DNA from: Dehalococcoidia bacterium
GTDB lineage: Bacteria > Chloroflexota > Dehalococcoidia > Dehalococcoidales > Fen-1064
Length of the DNA stretch: 9,914 nucleotides
Assembly: GCA_030691775.1 (NCBI GenBank)
Contig: JAUYDN010000097.1
Location: forward strand, 1-9,914
Reading direction: 5' to 3'
Part shown: piece after piece, positions 1 to 6,406 of the stretch
Numbering within the stretch: the first letter of the stretch is position 1
How the letters are laid out: each line of letters opens with the position of its first letter
Program-made: the position numbers and the translations under genes
The notes under the pieces: model-generated
Told to the model about the DNA's origin: nothing
Seen by the model: the letters and a program-made list of their open reading frames with translations, nothing else
The model's database searches: none

Positions 1-1123
1 TCAACCGCCATTTCATCAGGCCAATGGCTAAATGGGTAACATCCATGCCAATCCATTTACGGTTTAGTTTCTGCGCGGCGACCACAGCCGTGCCGCAACC
101 GCAGAACGGGTCAAGGACAATATCACCCTCACCACTGCTGGATTGAATGATACGCTCAAGAAGTGTTTCTGGTTTTTGAGTGGCGTACCCTAAACGTTCA
201 TCTGCATGAGATGACACAGGATTAATATCGGTCCATGTATCTTGTATTTTCATACCAGGCATTTTGTCAAGATATTGTTTAAGTCTTGGCGTACCGGTCG
301 AACTGTAAACTATTCTTCCTTCATTCTCATATTTAGTCATAACGTCAATTGTTTGTGCCCAGTGCCTTCCCCTTGGTGGTAGCTTGCCTTTCCATTCGTA
401 ATGTGCCCTCGTTCCCGCTCTATCACCTGGAGCAGAGAGATCAATGAGTTGATATCTCCTTCTATTTTCATCTATATGTCTGTAAAAATTTTCTTCGTAT
501 TCTTTATCATAAGCGGTGTAAATTATATTCCATTTATATTCTGCGGTCTTGCTATAAAAAAGTAATATATCGTGAACTGGACCGTATCTTCTTGCAGAAC
601 TATGAGCTGCTGTTCTTTTCCATGAAATCTCATTTCTGAAATTATGTGGTCCGAAGATGGTGTCCAGCATAATTTTGAGGTAGTGGCTGGCGGTGGGGTC
701 GCAGTGGAGATAAAGCGAGCCGGTGTCCTTGAGCACCCTTCTCAGTTCAATCAACCGTATGCACATCATCGTCAGGTAGGCGGACATATCCGTGCGCCTG
801 CCCACCAGTTTGGGAAGCACAGACATGAACTCCTTGACGGCGGTGGGGGCATTGGATGAGGCGGCTATTTCCTGTAAGCCTTTTTCGGAGTCCAGTCCCC
901 AGTGCCAGGTATCTTCAAAGGCGGACATCTGCGCCTGGGATGGTTTCCCGGTAGGCTCTTTAAAGAGGACGTTATAGGTAGCACTGCTGTTAAACGGCGG
1001 GTCCAGGTAAATCAGGTCTACCGAGCTATCGGGGATATACTTGCGCAGGATTTCCAGGTTATCACCGTAGTACAGGACGTTGGTTTCTATAGCCATCTTC
1101 TTTACCTTCGCGATATTTGCCAT
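1..1123 (-). CDS. Site-specific DNA methyltransferase, beta group (adenine-N6 or cytosine-N4), C-terminus cut by window edge
   Basis: The minus-strand frame stays open from 1123 to the left edge, giving 374 visible residues. Catalytic motif IV appears early as DPPF (residues 41-44, in the context LIYLDPPFNSS). The SAM-binding motif I appears late as DPFCGCGT (about 338-345), followed by WIGMDVTHLAIG. Catalytic motif before SAM motif is the order of beta-group enzymes, which methylate an exocyclic amino group of A or C; the base cannot be decided here. The segment between the motifs should hold the target recognition domain. ATG at 1123 and an in-frame ATG at 1096 are both possible; I chose 1123 because a GGTAG lies just upstream, but neither has a strong ribosome binding site. 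DNA coding for about residues 155-315 is much more AT-rich than either side. It is divergent from the phage late genes and no restriction partner is visible, so it may be an orphan phage methylase protecting viral DNA. Confidence 0.92.
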   Translation of the reverse strand, partial: MANIAKVKKMAIETNVLYYGDNLEILRKYIPDSSVDLIYLDPPFNSSATYNVLFKEPTGKPSQAQMSAFEDTWHWGLDSEKGLQEIAASSNAPTAVKEFMSVLPKLVGRRTDMSAYLTMMCIRLIELRRVLKDTGSLYLHCDPTASHYLKIMLDTIFGPHNFRNEISWKRTAAHSSARRYGPVHDILLFYSKTAEYKWNIIYTAYDKEYEENFYRHIDENRRRYQLIDLSAPGDRAGTRAHYEWKGKLPPRGRHWAQTIDVMTKYENEGRIVYSSTGTPRLKQYLDKMPGMKIQDTWTDINPVSSHADERLGYATQKPETLLERIIQSSSGEGDIVLDPFCGCGTAVVAAQKLNRKWIGMDVTHLAIGLMKWRL

Positions 1124-1142
1124 ATTCTACCACAAACCCCTT

Positions 1143-1372
1143 TTGTCATTCCCGCCTCAAACCCGGATTGTCACCTGACCTCGATGAAAATCGGGGGAAG
1201 GGTCTCCCTGCCTGCTGAGTAGGTGTCGGAGATTCTTCAGGTACTTGATTCCTCGTGATGGACACCGAAGTCTAGCTTTTTATTAGTTGGTAATGACTTC
1301 CTCTACCCCACCCTGAGGTCCTTCGTCGTCCTTCAAGTCTGTTGGAGGGACTGACTCCTCCAGGATGACAAT
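1143..1372. repeat. MITE-like or REP-like repeat, copy 1
   Basis: The ends are near-inverted: TTGTCATTCC at 1143-1152 and GGATGACAAT at 1363-1372. The stretch 1167-1252 matches 3327-3415 in direct orientation with only scattered differences. Inside are a 7-bp stem around a GAAA loop (CCTCGAT/ATCGGGG, 1180-1197, one T.G pair) and a 6-bp stem (TGGAGG/CCTCCA, 1343-1362). No coding potential is convincing. It lies 20 bp upstream of the methyltransferase start, so that gene's promoter would fall in or beside it. The outer limits are my estimate; it may be a composite of two smaller repeats. Confidence 0.65.
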
Positions 1373-1395
1373 AGAGGGTCTGCGACAAATACCCC

Positions 1396-1425
1396 TTGAC
1401 TAAAATAGAACAAGTGTACTAGTAT
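1396..1425 (+). promoter_or_regulatory. Candidate sigma-70-type promoter for the structural genes
   Basis: A TTGACT -35 box (1396-1401, 5 of 6 to consensus) and a TAGTAT -10 box (1420-1425, 4 of 6) are separated by 18 bp. The -10 box overlaps a perfect 8-bp palindrome, TACTAGTA (1417-1424). It is the best plus-strand promoter-like match I saw upstream of the HTH and portal genes, and would give a leader of about 180 nt full of repeats. Motif match only. Confidence 0.4.
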
Positions 1426-1428
1426 GAA

Positions 1429-1460
1429 AGCTATTAGCGGTCAGCAGTTAGCAATAAGCT
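1429..1460 (-). repeat. Short AGCTTATTGCT...AATAGCT repeat, copy in inverted orientation
   Basis: The reverse complement of this 32-bp stretch matches 6405-6436 at 26 of 32 positions, with identical 11-bp and 10-bp ends (AGCTTATTGCT and GCTAATAGCT). A degenerate related piece, AGCTGATAGCTGAAAGCT, lies at 1575-1592. It sits in the untranslated leader before the HTH gene. Probably a chromosomal interspersed repeat; function unknown. Confidence 0.55.
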
Positions 1461-1486
1461 TAGAAAGATTCTTGGTTCATGATAAA

Positions 1487-1564
1487 AGATTTAAGAAAAC
1501 ATGGGATTCATAATGAGTAACCAGTATCGATATTCATTAATCATATCTCATAAATCTTAAATCT
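1487..1564. repeat. AT-rich inverted repeat in the leader
   Basis: Perfect 10-bp arms, AGATTTAAGA (1487-1496) and TCTTAAATCT (1555-1564), enclose 58 bp of AT-rich sequence with further partial symmetry. No open frame of note lies inside. It could form a long weak stem in the leader RNA or be a repeat remnant. The rest of 1124-1613 holds no gene that I can support. Confidence 0.4.
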
Positions 1565-1613
1565 CCCTGCCGAAAGCTGATAGCTGAAAGCTCGTTTTCG
1601 ATTGCGGTGCTTT

Positions 1614-1934
1614 ATGAATTTGCGGATTGAAGATAACGAAAATTCCCCCATCGATTTGCCCCCGGAGTACTGCCATTTCCCCGATGACGGCTGTGACTTT
1701 TCCGGCACCTGCCTCAACTGTCACCTGCCCTTGTGCGTCTATGATGAACCGGGCGGCAAAAAGCTGTTCCCTTTACATCAGAGAACACTGGACATCGCGC
1801 GTCTTTTCAGGAACGAAAACAGCAGTGTCCGGGAGCTTGCCACCCGTTTCGGCGTCAGCATCCGCACCATTCAGAGAGCCTTAAGAGCCGTACTCGGCGA
1901 CCGTAAAGGAAAAGGAGTCAAGAAAAATGGATAG
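1614..1934 (+). CDS. Small cysteine-cluster plus helix-turn-helix protein (putative DNA-binding regulator)
   Basis: The product has 106 residues from ATG 1614; a TTG at 1602 could add four. The front third carries five cysteines, C-x6-C-x5-C-x2-C-x4-C (residues 20, 27, 33, 36, 41), followed by VYDEPGGKK, which suggests a small metal-binding knuckle. Residues about 70-91 (SVRELATRFGVSIRTIQRAL) form a clear helix-turn-helix with the GVS turn typical of response-type and sigma-like HTHs. The tail is basic (DRKGKGVKKNG). The gene overlaps the portal start by 8 bases, so the two are probably translationally coupled. It occupies the place where a small terminase subunit often lies, so a packaging role in DNA recognition is an alternative to transcription control. 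The ribosome binding site is poor, which leaves the start uncertain. Confidence 0.8.
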   Translation: MNLRIEDNENSPIDLPPEYCHFPDDGCDFSGTCLNCHLPLCVYDEPGGKKLFPLHQRTLDIARLFRNENSSVRELATRFGVSIRTIQRALRAVLGDRKGKGVKKNG

Positions 1935-3309
1935 CTTTAAACCGGGTGACCTCGCCCGCCGCGATAGTGACAGACTGCGTCGCTATAAAGAAATGCTTGA
2001 AATCTACCAGGGCAAACAGTGGCAGGGCAGGGAGCGCCCCGGCGAAAAGCGCCTCACCTTCAACTATGCCCGTGTCGTCATCGATAAACTCACTTCCTAT
2101 TTGATGTCCGGCATCAAGATTGTCATCGACCCGGCGGATGATACCCCGGAGGCGCAGGCAAAGGCGCGGCGTTTGGAGAAAGTCATCCAGACGGTCTCCG
2201 AGGACAACGGCCTGGAACAGCTCGACATGGAGACGGAGACCGATTGCGCCGCGCTCGGGGATGCCTGCTACAAAGTGGTGCGGGATGTTGAGAGCGGGCA
2301 GGTATGTGTTTCCGCGCCGGATATACAGGGCATCTTTGTTTGGTCGCGCGGGGATGAGCTATCACGGGTGTGGCGTTTGGCTTCCCGCTATGCCATTGAA
2401 GCTGACGAGGCTCGCGCTATCTACAGCATAAAACCGAAGGGTAAGACCGCCACTATCGTCGAGCTGTGGACAGCGCAGGACTTCGAGCTGTGGCTCGATG
2501 ACAACCTTATCGATAAGAAAGCCAACCCTTATGGTTTCATCCCCTTCCTCATCTTCCCCAACCTACGGGAGCCCAAGCAGTTCTGGGGCATATCCGATTT
2601 AGAGCAAATAATCGAACCCCAGCGCGAGTTCAACCGCGCGATGTCCCAGCTTTCCCGCATTCTCGAGCTTTCCGGTAACCCCATCGCTGTGCTCGAAAAC
2701 GTGGAAAGCTCCGAGGATATTGCAGTGCGACCGGGCGCCGTCTGGAACATCCCCGAGGATGCCAAAGCCTACCTGCTCGATTTACTTCAGGGTGGCGGCG
2801 TGCAACTCCACATCGATTACATCACCCTGCTCTACCGCACACTGCACGATGTCTCTGAATCGCCGCGGGCGGCATTCGGCGGCACGGAAAAAGACCTCTC
2901 CGGCGTGGCGATGGAAATCGAGCTACAACCGCTATTGCAGAAGGTGAACCGTAAGCGAGCGATACGCACGGTGGTCTACGCGGAACGTGCTCGAATGATT
3001 TTGCGATTGCTGGAAAAGTATGGTGGCGAGGATATCGGCGGGTGCCGGGTGCGGGTGGTGTGGGGACCCGTCCTGCCACGAGACACGGCACGAATCGTCG
3101 CCAGCGAGCAGGTGATGGTGCAGGGCGGCATCCACTCCCGCAGGACGGCGATGGATGAATTGGGTATCAAGGACCCGGAGCGTGAGTTCCAGCGCTGGCT
3201 GGAAGAAAGAGCCATGATTTTGACGATGAACCGGAAACTTAACGCACGGACTGCCAGGGGCGCGAGGGAGAGAGAAGACGAAACGCCCAGCCAGCCCGGC
3301 GAGGATTGA
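1927..3309 (+). CDS. Phage portal protein (SPP1 gp6-like)
   Basis: The 460-residue length is normal for portals of the SPP1 gp6/PF05133 type. Twelve such subunits form the ring at one capsid vertex through which DNA enters and leaves. The N-terminal pattern fits the family: RYKEMLEIYQGKQW, then NYARVVIDKLTSYLMSG (46-62), then a GDACYKVV segment, and later PFLIFPN followed by EPQREFNRAMSQLSRILELSGNP, the clip/wing region. SGVAMEIELQPLLQKV followed by helices and VVWGPVLPRD matches the crown end. AAGGAG at 1912-1917 sets the start, nine bases before the ATG that overlaps the HTH stop codon. The C-terminal end (TARGAREREDETPSQPGED) is charged and probably disordered. The position before scaffold and capsid genes supports the call. 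Confidence 0.9.
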   Translation: MDSFKPGDLARRDSDRLRRYKEMLEIYQGKQWQGRERPGEKRLTFNYARVVIDKLTSYLMSGIKIVIDPADDTPEAQAKARRLEKVIQTVSEDNGLEQLDMETETDCAALGDACYKVVRDVESGQVCVSAPDIQGIFVWSRGDELSRVWRLASRYAIEADEARAIYSIKPKGKTATIVELWTAQDFELWLDDNLIDKKANPYGFIPFLIFPNLREPKQFWGISDLEQIIEPQREFNRAMSQLSRILELSGNPIAVLENVESSEDIAVRPGAVWNIPEDAKAYLLDLLQGGGVQLHIDYITLLYRTLHDVSESPRAAFGGTEKDLSGVAMEIELQPLLQKVNRKRAIRTVVYAERARMILRLLEKYGGEDIGGCRVRVVWGPVLPRDTARIVASEQVMVQGGIHSRRTAMDELGIKDPEREFQRWLEERAMILTMNRKLNARTARGAREREDETPSQPGED

Positions 3310-3326
3310 GGAGGTTTCGGTGCATT

Positions 3327-3448
3327 ATTGTCACCCTGACCCCGATTTTCATCGGGGGAAGGGTCTCCGAGCCTTCTGAGCAGGTGCTGGAGATTCTTCG
3401 GGTACTTTTGATTCCCGCCTTCACGGGAACAAGCTTCAGAATGACAAG
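3327..3448. repeat. MITE-like or REP-like repeat, copy 2, between portal and scaffold genes
   Basis: This copy begins 18 bp after the portal stop and ends about 20 bp before the scaffold ribosome binding site, so it fills the gap. The ends are near-inverted: ATTGTCACCC (3327-3336) and GAATGACAAG (3439-3448). Positions 3327-3415 match 1167-1252. It contains a perfect 7-bp stem with a TTTC loop (CCCCGAT/ATCGGGG, 3340-3357) and a second 6-bp stem (TTCCCG/CGGGAA, 3412-3429). A 78-codon frame runs through it, but that is repeat sequence and I do not call it a gene. Confidence 0.7.
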
Positions 3449-3483
3449 CAGACTCGCGGGAAACAAACAAGGAGGACAACTTT

Positions 3484-3879
3484 ATGGCGGAAGACATGGT
3501 AAACACGGAACCCAAAGAGCCGGGTGCGGAAACACAGGATAATGATGCCCTGACGCAGGCAACTAAACGGATAGCGGAGCTGGAGCAGAGGTTATCTGTC
3601 ACCGGCACATCGCTAAGTGAGGCGGTGGCGGGGTACAGGACACTCGTCCTGCAGGCTAACCCGGATATCCTCGAGGAGCTGGTGGGCGGAGAAAGCATTA
3701 CTGCAATCAACGAGTCACTGGTAAAGGCAAAAAATCTCGCCGGGCGCTTGCGGCAAACAGTGGGGAAAGAAATCGCGCGCAATCGCGTACCCATCGGCTC
3801 GCCCGGCCGGCAAACGGCAGACCTTTCGGCGCTATCACCACGGGAGAAAATCAACTACGGTATAGGAGGTAAAAAGTAA
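3484..3879 (+). CDS. Putative scaffolding protein
   Basis: The 131-residue acidic, glutamine/glutamate-rich protein is predicted to be mostly helical. The N-terminus is low-complexity (TEPKEPGAETQDND). A likely coiled coil follows at about 22-60 (TQATKRIAELEQRL and beyond), then another helical stretch (ESLVKAKNLAGRLRQTV) and a polar tail. Placement directly between portal and major capsid protein is the usual one for the scaffold that shapes the procapsid and is then removed. The length is short for a scaffold. A strong AAGGAGG at 3469-3475 fixes the start. Its stop overlaps the capsid ATG by one base, so expression is coupled. No sequence motif proves the role; it rests on position and composition. 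Confidence 0.65.
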   Translation: MAEDMVNTEPKEPGAETQDNDALTQATKRIAELEQRLSVTGTSLSEAVAGYRTLVLQANPDILEELVGGESITAINESLVKAKNLAGRLRQTVGKEIARNRVPIGSPGRQTADLSALSPREKINYGIGGKK

Positions 3880-4799
3880 TGGCACTTACACTGGCAGAAG
3901 CGGCAAAACTTTCCAACGACATGTTGCTCCAGGGGGTCATCGAGACCATCGTCAAGGAGTCCCCCATCCTGCAGGTCCTGCCCTTCATCGAAATCACCGG
4001 CAACGGGCTGACCTACAACCAGGAGAACGTCCTGCCGGGCATCGATTTCTACGATGTCGGGGATACATGGAACGAGTCCACACCCACCTTCACGCAGAAG
4101 ACCGCCAACCTGAAAATTATGGGCGGCGATGCGGACGTGGACAACTTTCTGAAAGCCACCCGCAGTAACATCCAGGACCTTGAGGCGGCGGTGGTAGAAC
4201 TGAAAGCCAAGGCGCTCAAGGACAAGTTCGAGGATACCTTTATTTACGGCAACTCGGCGGTCAATGCCAAGCAGTTCGATGGCATCCGCAAGCTCATCGA
4301 TACCACGCAGGCGAGCGCACAACTGGTGGCGGCGGGCGCCAGCGGCGCGACCCTCACCCTGGCAATGCTCGACCAGCTTATCGACACGGTACGCGGTGGA
4401 AAACCGGACCTGCTGTTAATGAGCCGGCGCTCGCGGCGCAAAATCAACGCCCTGGTGCGGGCATCCGGTGGCATGATGGAGGCAGACCGGGACCGGTGGG
4501 GCAACTTCGTCCAGTTCTGGGACGGCATTCCCATCGGGGTGAGCGACTGGATTCTGGACACGCACGCGGTCGCGAACAGCGTGGAAACGGCGACCACCGG
4601 CGGGACCTGTTCCACTATCCACGCTTTGCAGATTGGCGAAGGCGCATTGTGCGGTCTGACGGCGCCCGGCTTCCTCACGGTAGAGCCAATCGGCTCGCTG
4701 GAGACCAAGGATGCCAGCCGCAACCGCATCAAGTGGTACGTCTCGGTGGCGCTCTTTAGTTCCATCAAGGCAGGCGCTCTTATCGGCGTCCAGGACTAA
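3879..4799 (+). CDS. Phage major capsid protein, probably HK97 fold
   Basis: The 306-residue length and position after portal and scaffold fit a major head protein. Features include a helical N-terminal arm (MALTLAEAAKLSNDMLLQGV), then ESPILQVLPFIEITGN leading into an extended loop (NVLPGIDFYDVGDTWNES). Next comes a spine-helix-like stretch (DLEAAVVELKAKALKDKFED) and FIYGNSAVNAKQFDGIRKLI. A LTLAMLDQLIDTVRGGKPDLLLMSRR segment, seen in many HK97-fold coat proteins, is followed by a C-terminal beta domain ending in VSVALFSSIKAGALIGVQD. No protease gene is adjacent and no cleavage site is evident. AGGAGGT at 3864-3870 is a very strong ribosome binding site, as expected for the most abundant virion protein. 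Codon choice is GC-rich and like its neighbours. Confidence 0.85.
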   Translation: MALTLAEAAKLSNDMLLQGVIETIVKESPILQVLPFIEITGNGLTYNQENVLPGIDFYDVGDTWNESTPTFTQKTANLKIMGGDADVDNFLKATRSNIQDLEAAVVELKAKALKDKFEDTFIYGNSAVNAKQFDGIRKLIDTTQASAQLVAAGASGATLTLAMLDQLIDTVRGGKPDLLLMSRRSRRKINALVRASGGMMEADRDRWGNFVQFWDGIPIGVSDWILDTHAVANSVETATTGGTCSTIHALQIGEGALCGLTAPGFLTVEPIGSLETKDASRNRIKWYVSVALFSSIKAGALIGVQD

Positions 4800-4807
4800 A
4801 CACGTAT

Positions 4808-4837
4808 CGGAGGGCTGAGAACAAGCTCAACCCTCCG
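4808..4837 (+). terminator. Hairpin just after the capsid gene
   Basis: CGGAGGGCTGAG (4808-4819) pairs with CTCAACCCTCCG (4826-4837) across a 6-nt loop, with one C-A mismatch, starting nine bases after the capsid stop. Only a short mixed TCAAATTCG follows rather than a T-run. It is therefore a weak intrinsic terminator at best, or an RNA 3'-end stabiliser that sets capsid mRNA apart from downstream genes. Confidence 0.5.
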
Positions 4838-4841
4838 TCAA

Positions 4842-4976
4842 ATTCGAAATACGAATATCGAAGCACGAAGCAAATCGCAATATATAAATATACAAAGAGA
4901 TTATGGTCATTGGATATTTGAATTTAATTATTGTTTCGGATTTCGGATTTCGTGCTTCGGATTTGCGTTGTCAGTT
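4842..4976. repeat. AT-rich inverted-repeat region between capsid and next virion gene
   Basis: Perfect 11-bp arms, CGAAGCACGAA (4859-4869) and TTCGTGCTTCG (4949-4959), are separated by 79 bp. Both are embedded in related CGAAAT/CGGATTT-rich sequence that extends the symmetry imperfectly. GC content is far below the flanking genes. I see no reading frame that begins here: an ATG at 4931 is in frame with the next gene but has no ribosome binding site and would translate the repeat. This is probably a chromosomal intergenic repeat. Confidence 0.5.
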
Positions 4977-5008
4977 ATTGGCGGGCAAAAAGAAAAAGGA
5001 GATTGGCT

Positions 5009-5473
5009 ATGACAGTAACCGTTATTGAACACATCGAATATCCCTTTGCAAAAGGCAACCTGACGGCGGATGGCATCCAGTGGTGCGCGGAGAAAGACAC
5101 CACCACACTGAATACGGACGTGGATGTTGAAAGCGTCACTATCAAACCGCCGACGCTCGGTGAAATGCTGGAAGTCGAATTCGGCTTAACGGCGGCATTC
5201 CGTGCGGTCTCGTCCGCCACCGCCGACCTCATCTACAAGTGGCAGGTGAGGAACAAGGGCGGTACCTGGGTAGAACTGCACACCGCCGTCACCAAGACCA
5301 ACATCGGCACCACCTACATCGAGGAAACGCGTAGCGGCCGTTTCAAGCCGGTGGCGAACTTCAACTCTCTGCCCTTCGAAGTGCGGCTTATTTTCCAGTG
5401 CAATGAAACCAACGAAGGCCGGGTAAAAATCAAGAACTCCAGCTATGTCCGTGTCAAGTACGCGGTGGCATGA
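5009..5473 (+). CDS. Unknown beta-rich virion-associated protein
   Basis: The 154-residue product starts at ATG 5009, set by AAGGAG at 4996-5001. I do not recognise the family. Alternating hydrophobic and polar residues throughout (VDVESVTIKPPTLGEMLEVEFGL, RVKIKNSSYVRVKYAVA) predict a mostly beta sandwich, and there is neither a signal peptide nor a membrane segment. It follows the capsid gene and stops within four bases of a possible upstream start of the LamG gene. A head decoration protein or small fibre component is plausible from position and fold type alone. Confidence 0.7.
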   Translation: MTVTVIEHIEYPFAKGNLTADGIQWCAEKDTTTLNTDVDVESVTIKPPTLGEMLEVEFGLTAAFRAVSSATADLIYKWQVRNKGGTWVELHTAVTKTNIGTTYIEETRSGRFKPVANFNSLPFEVRLIFQCNETNEGRVKIKNSSYVRVKYAVA

Positions 5474-5481
5474 GGGGAACG

Positions 5482-6171
5482 ATGAACGCACTTGTGCATA
5501 GACCATCTGAGCCAGGTTGTGTCCTCTTCTTACCCGGTCTGCCGGGTGGCGGCGACCGCATTTATGATAGCGGTCCATATGGGAATCACGGTACTATCAC
5601 CGGCGCGCTCTGGACGCGCTTACCTTCCGGGCTCTGGTGTCTCAGCTTTGATGGTGTCGATGACATCGTGCAGTGTGCCGACTCGCGCTCGCTGGACTTC
5701 CCCGAACAGTTCACCATCATCGCCTGGATAAAGCGCAATTCACTCAACCGCCGGGACATTATCATCGCCAAACGTGATGGTGGGTCAGGTTATAACTCAT
5801 TCGAGATGGATGTAACCAACGACCCTTCTCATCTGGATTGTCTCTATCTTTCTTACCAGGGGAATGACGGCACATGGGAGTCGAACATTTTCAGCCAGGG
5901 CACGGTGGATACTTCCTGGCGGCAGGTGGCGGTCACACGCAGTCCGCAGAAAATCCGTTTCTTCATCGATGGCAAGCTCGATGCCGCGGAAAGCCCTCCC
6001 ACTGTCAATCCCGTTGCCCTGAGCACGAACTACGTCGGCATCGGTGGTGTAACCTGGTTGGCGTTGTTCTCCGGTTGCATTGCCATGCCGCGATTGTGTA
6101 ACCGCGTACTCAGCGCCCTGGAAATCCAGAACCTTTTCAACCGTGAAAAATCCTTGTTTGGAGCGTGGTGA
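5482..6171 (+). CDS. LamG/concanavalin A-like domain protein, probable virion surface component
   Basis: The product has 229 residues from ATG 5482, preceded by GAGGGG. An in-frame ATG at 5470 overlaps the previous stop but has no clear ribosome binding site. The sequence has the hallmarks of Laminin_G_3-type jelly rolls: DSGPYGNHGTITGA, then LSFDGVDDIVQ (about 54-64). These are followed by FTIIAWIKRN, WRQVAVTRSPQKIRFFIDGKLD and a final IAMPRLCNRVLSALEIQNLF. These domains commonly bind carbohydrate or other surface ligands. There is no signal peptide, which fits a virion protein rather than a secreted one. In this position it may decorate the capsid or act in adsorption. The domain call is firm; the role is inferred. 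Confidence 0.85.
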   Translation: MNALVHRPSEPGCVLFLPGLPGGGDRIYDSGPYGNHGTITGALWTRLPSGLWCLSFDGVDDIVQCADSRSLDFPEQFTIIAWIKRNSLNRRDIIIAKRDGGSGYNSFEMDVTNDPSHLDCLYLSYQGNDGTWESNIFSQGTVDTSWRQVAVTRSPQKIRFFIDGKLDAAESPPTVNPVALSTNYVGIGGVTWLALFSGCIAMPRLCNRVLSALEIQNLFNREKSLFGAW

Positions 6172-6196
6172 AAACTTGTAGTGAGGAAATCGAACT

Positions 6197-6406
6197 ATGA
6201 AATACCGTGTGAGAATGGATATGAGCTTTACCGTCGAGACCGACGCCCGCTTGTTGATGGATTCAGGCAAAGCGCTCGCAGAGAAGGCTGTCAGCGCCGG
6301 AGAAGTTACTGAAAAAGACGCTAAATCGTTTTGCGAGATGGAGGTTTGCCGCCATGATGAAGGCTTGCCATGCACACTCGTCGAACGAGTGGCGATTATC
6401 CGATAG
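6197..6406 (+). CDS. Small conserved-looking protein of unknown function
   Basis: The 69-residue product starts at ATG 6197 with GAGGA upstream. It opens with a beta strand (MKYRVRMDMSFTVET), continues with a helix (ARLLMDSGKALAEKAVSAGEVTEKDAKSF) and ends in a Cys-containing tail (CEMEVCRHDEGLPCTLVERVAIIR). The three cysteines could bind metal, but the spacing is not a motif I know. It lies in the gap between LamG and connector genes, and its stop codon runs into a short interspersed repeat. I do not recognise it. Confidence 0.6.
   Translation: MKYRVRMDMSFTVETDARLLMDSGKALAEKAVSAGEVTEKDAKSFCEMEVCRHDEGLPCTLVERVAIIR

Noticed and set aside
902..1222. Plus-strand 106-codon frame opposite the methyltransferase start
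   Set aside because: It lies antisense to well-conserved methyltransferase sequence including the DPPF motif, then runs into a repeat.
1143..1600. CRISPR array or tRNA in the left intergenic region
   Set aside because: Repeats here are few, irregularly spaced and partly inverted, with no constant repeat-spacer unit; I could not fold a tRNA cloverleaf.
3306..3542. Plus-strand 78-codon frame between portal and scaffold
   Set aside because: It translates the MITE-like repeat and then overlaps the scaffold gene out of frame; no plausible domain.
2976..3854. Minus-strand 292-codon open frame
   Set aside because: It runs opposite the portal and scaffold genes and through the repeat at 3327-3448. 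Its composition is Ser/Arg/Pro-rich shadow sequence, and the plus-strand genes have clear families and ribosome binding sites.
3855..4322. Minus-strand 155-codon frame
   Set aside because: It is antisense to the capsid gene; GC-rich codons make such shadows common and there is no ribosome binding site context.
4931..5008. N-terminal extension of the 154-residue virion protein
   Set aside because: The extension would translate the AT-rich inverted repeat (FRISDFVLRI) and has no ribosome binding site; ATG 5009 has AAGGAG at good spacing.
5797..6375. Minus-strand 192-codon frame
   Set aside because: It is antisense to the LamG domain and the small downstream gene, both of which have better coding evidence.
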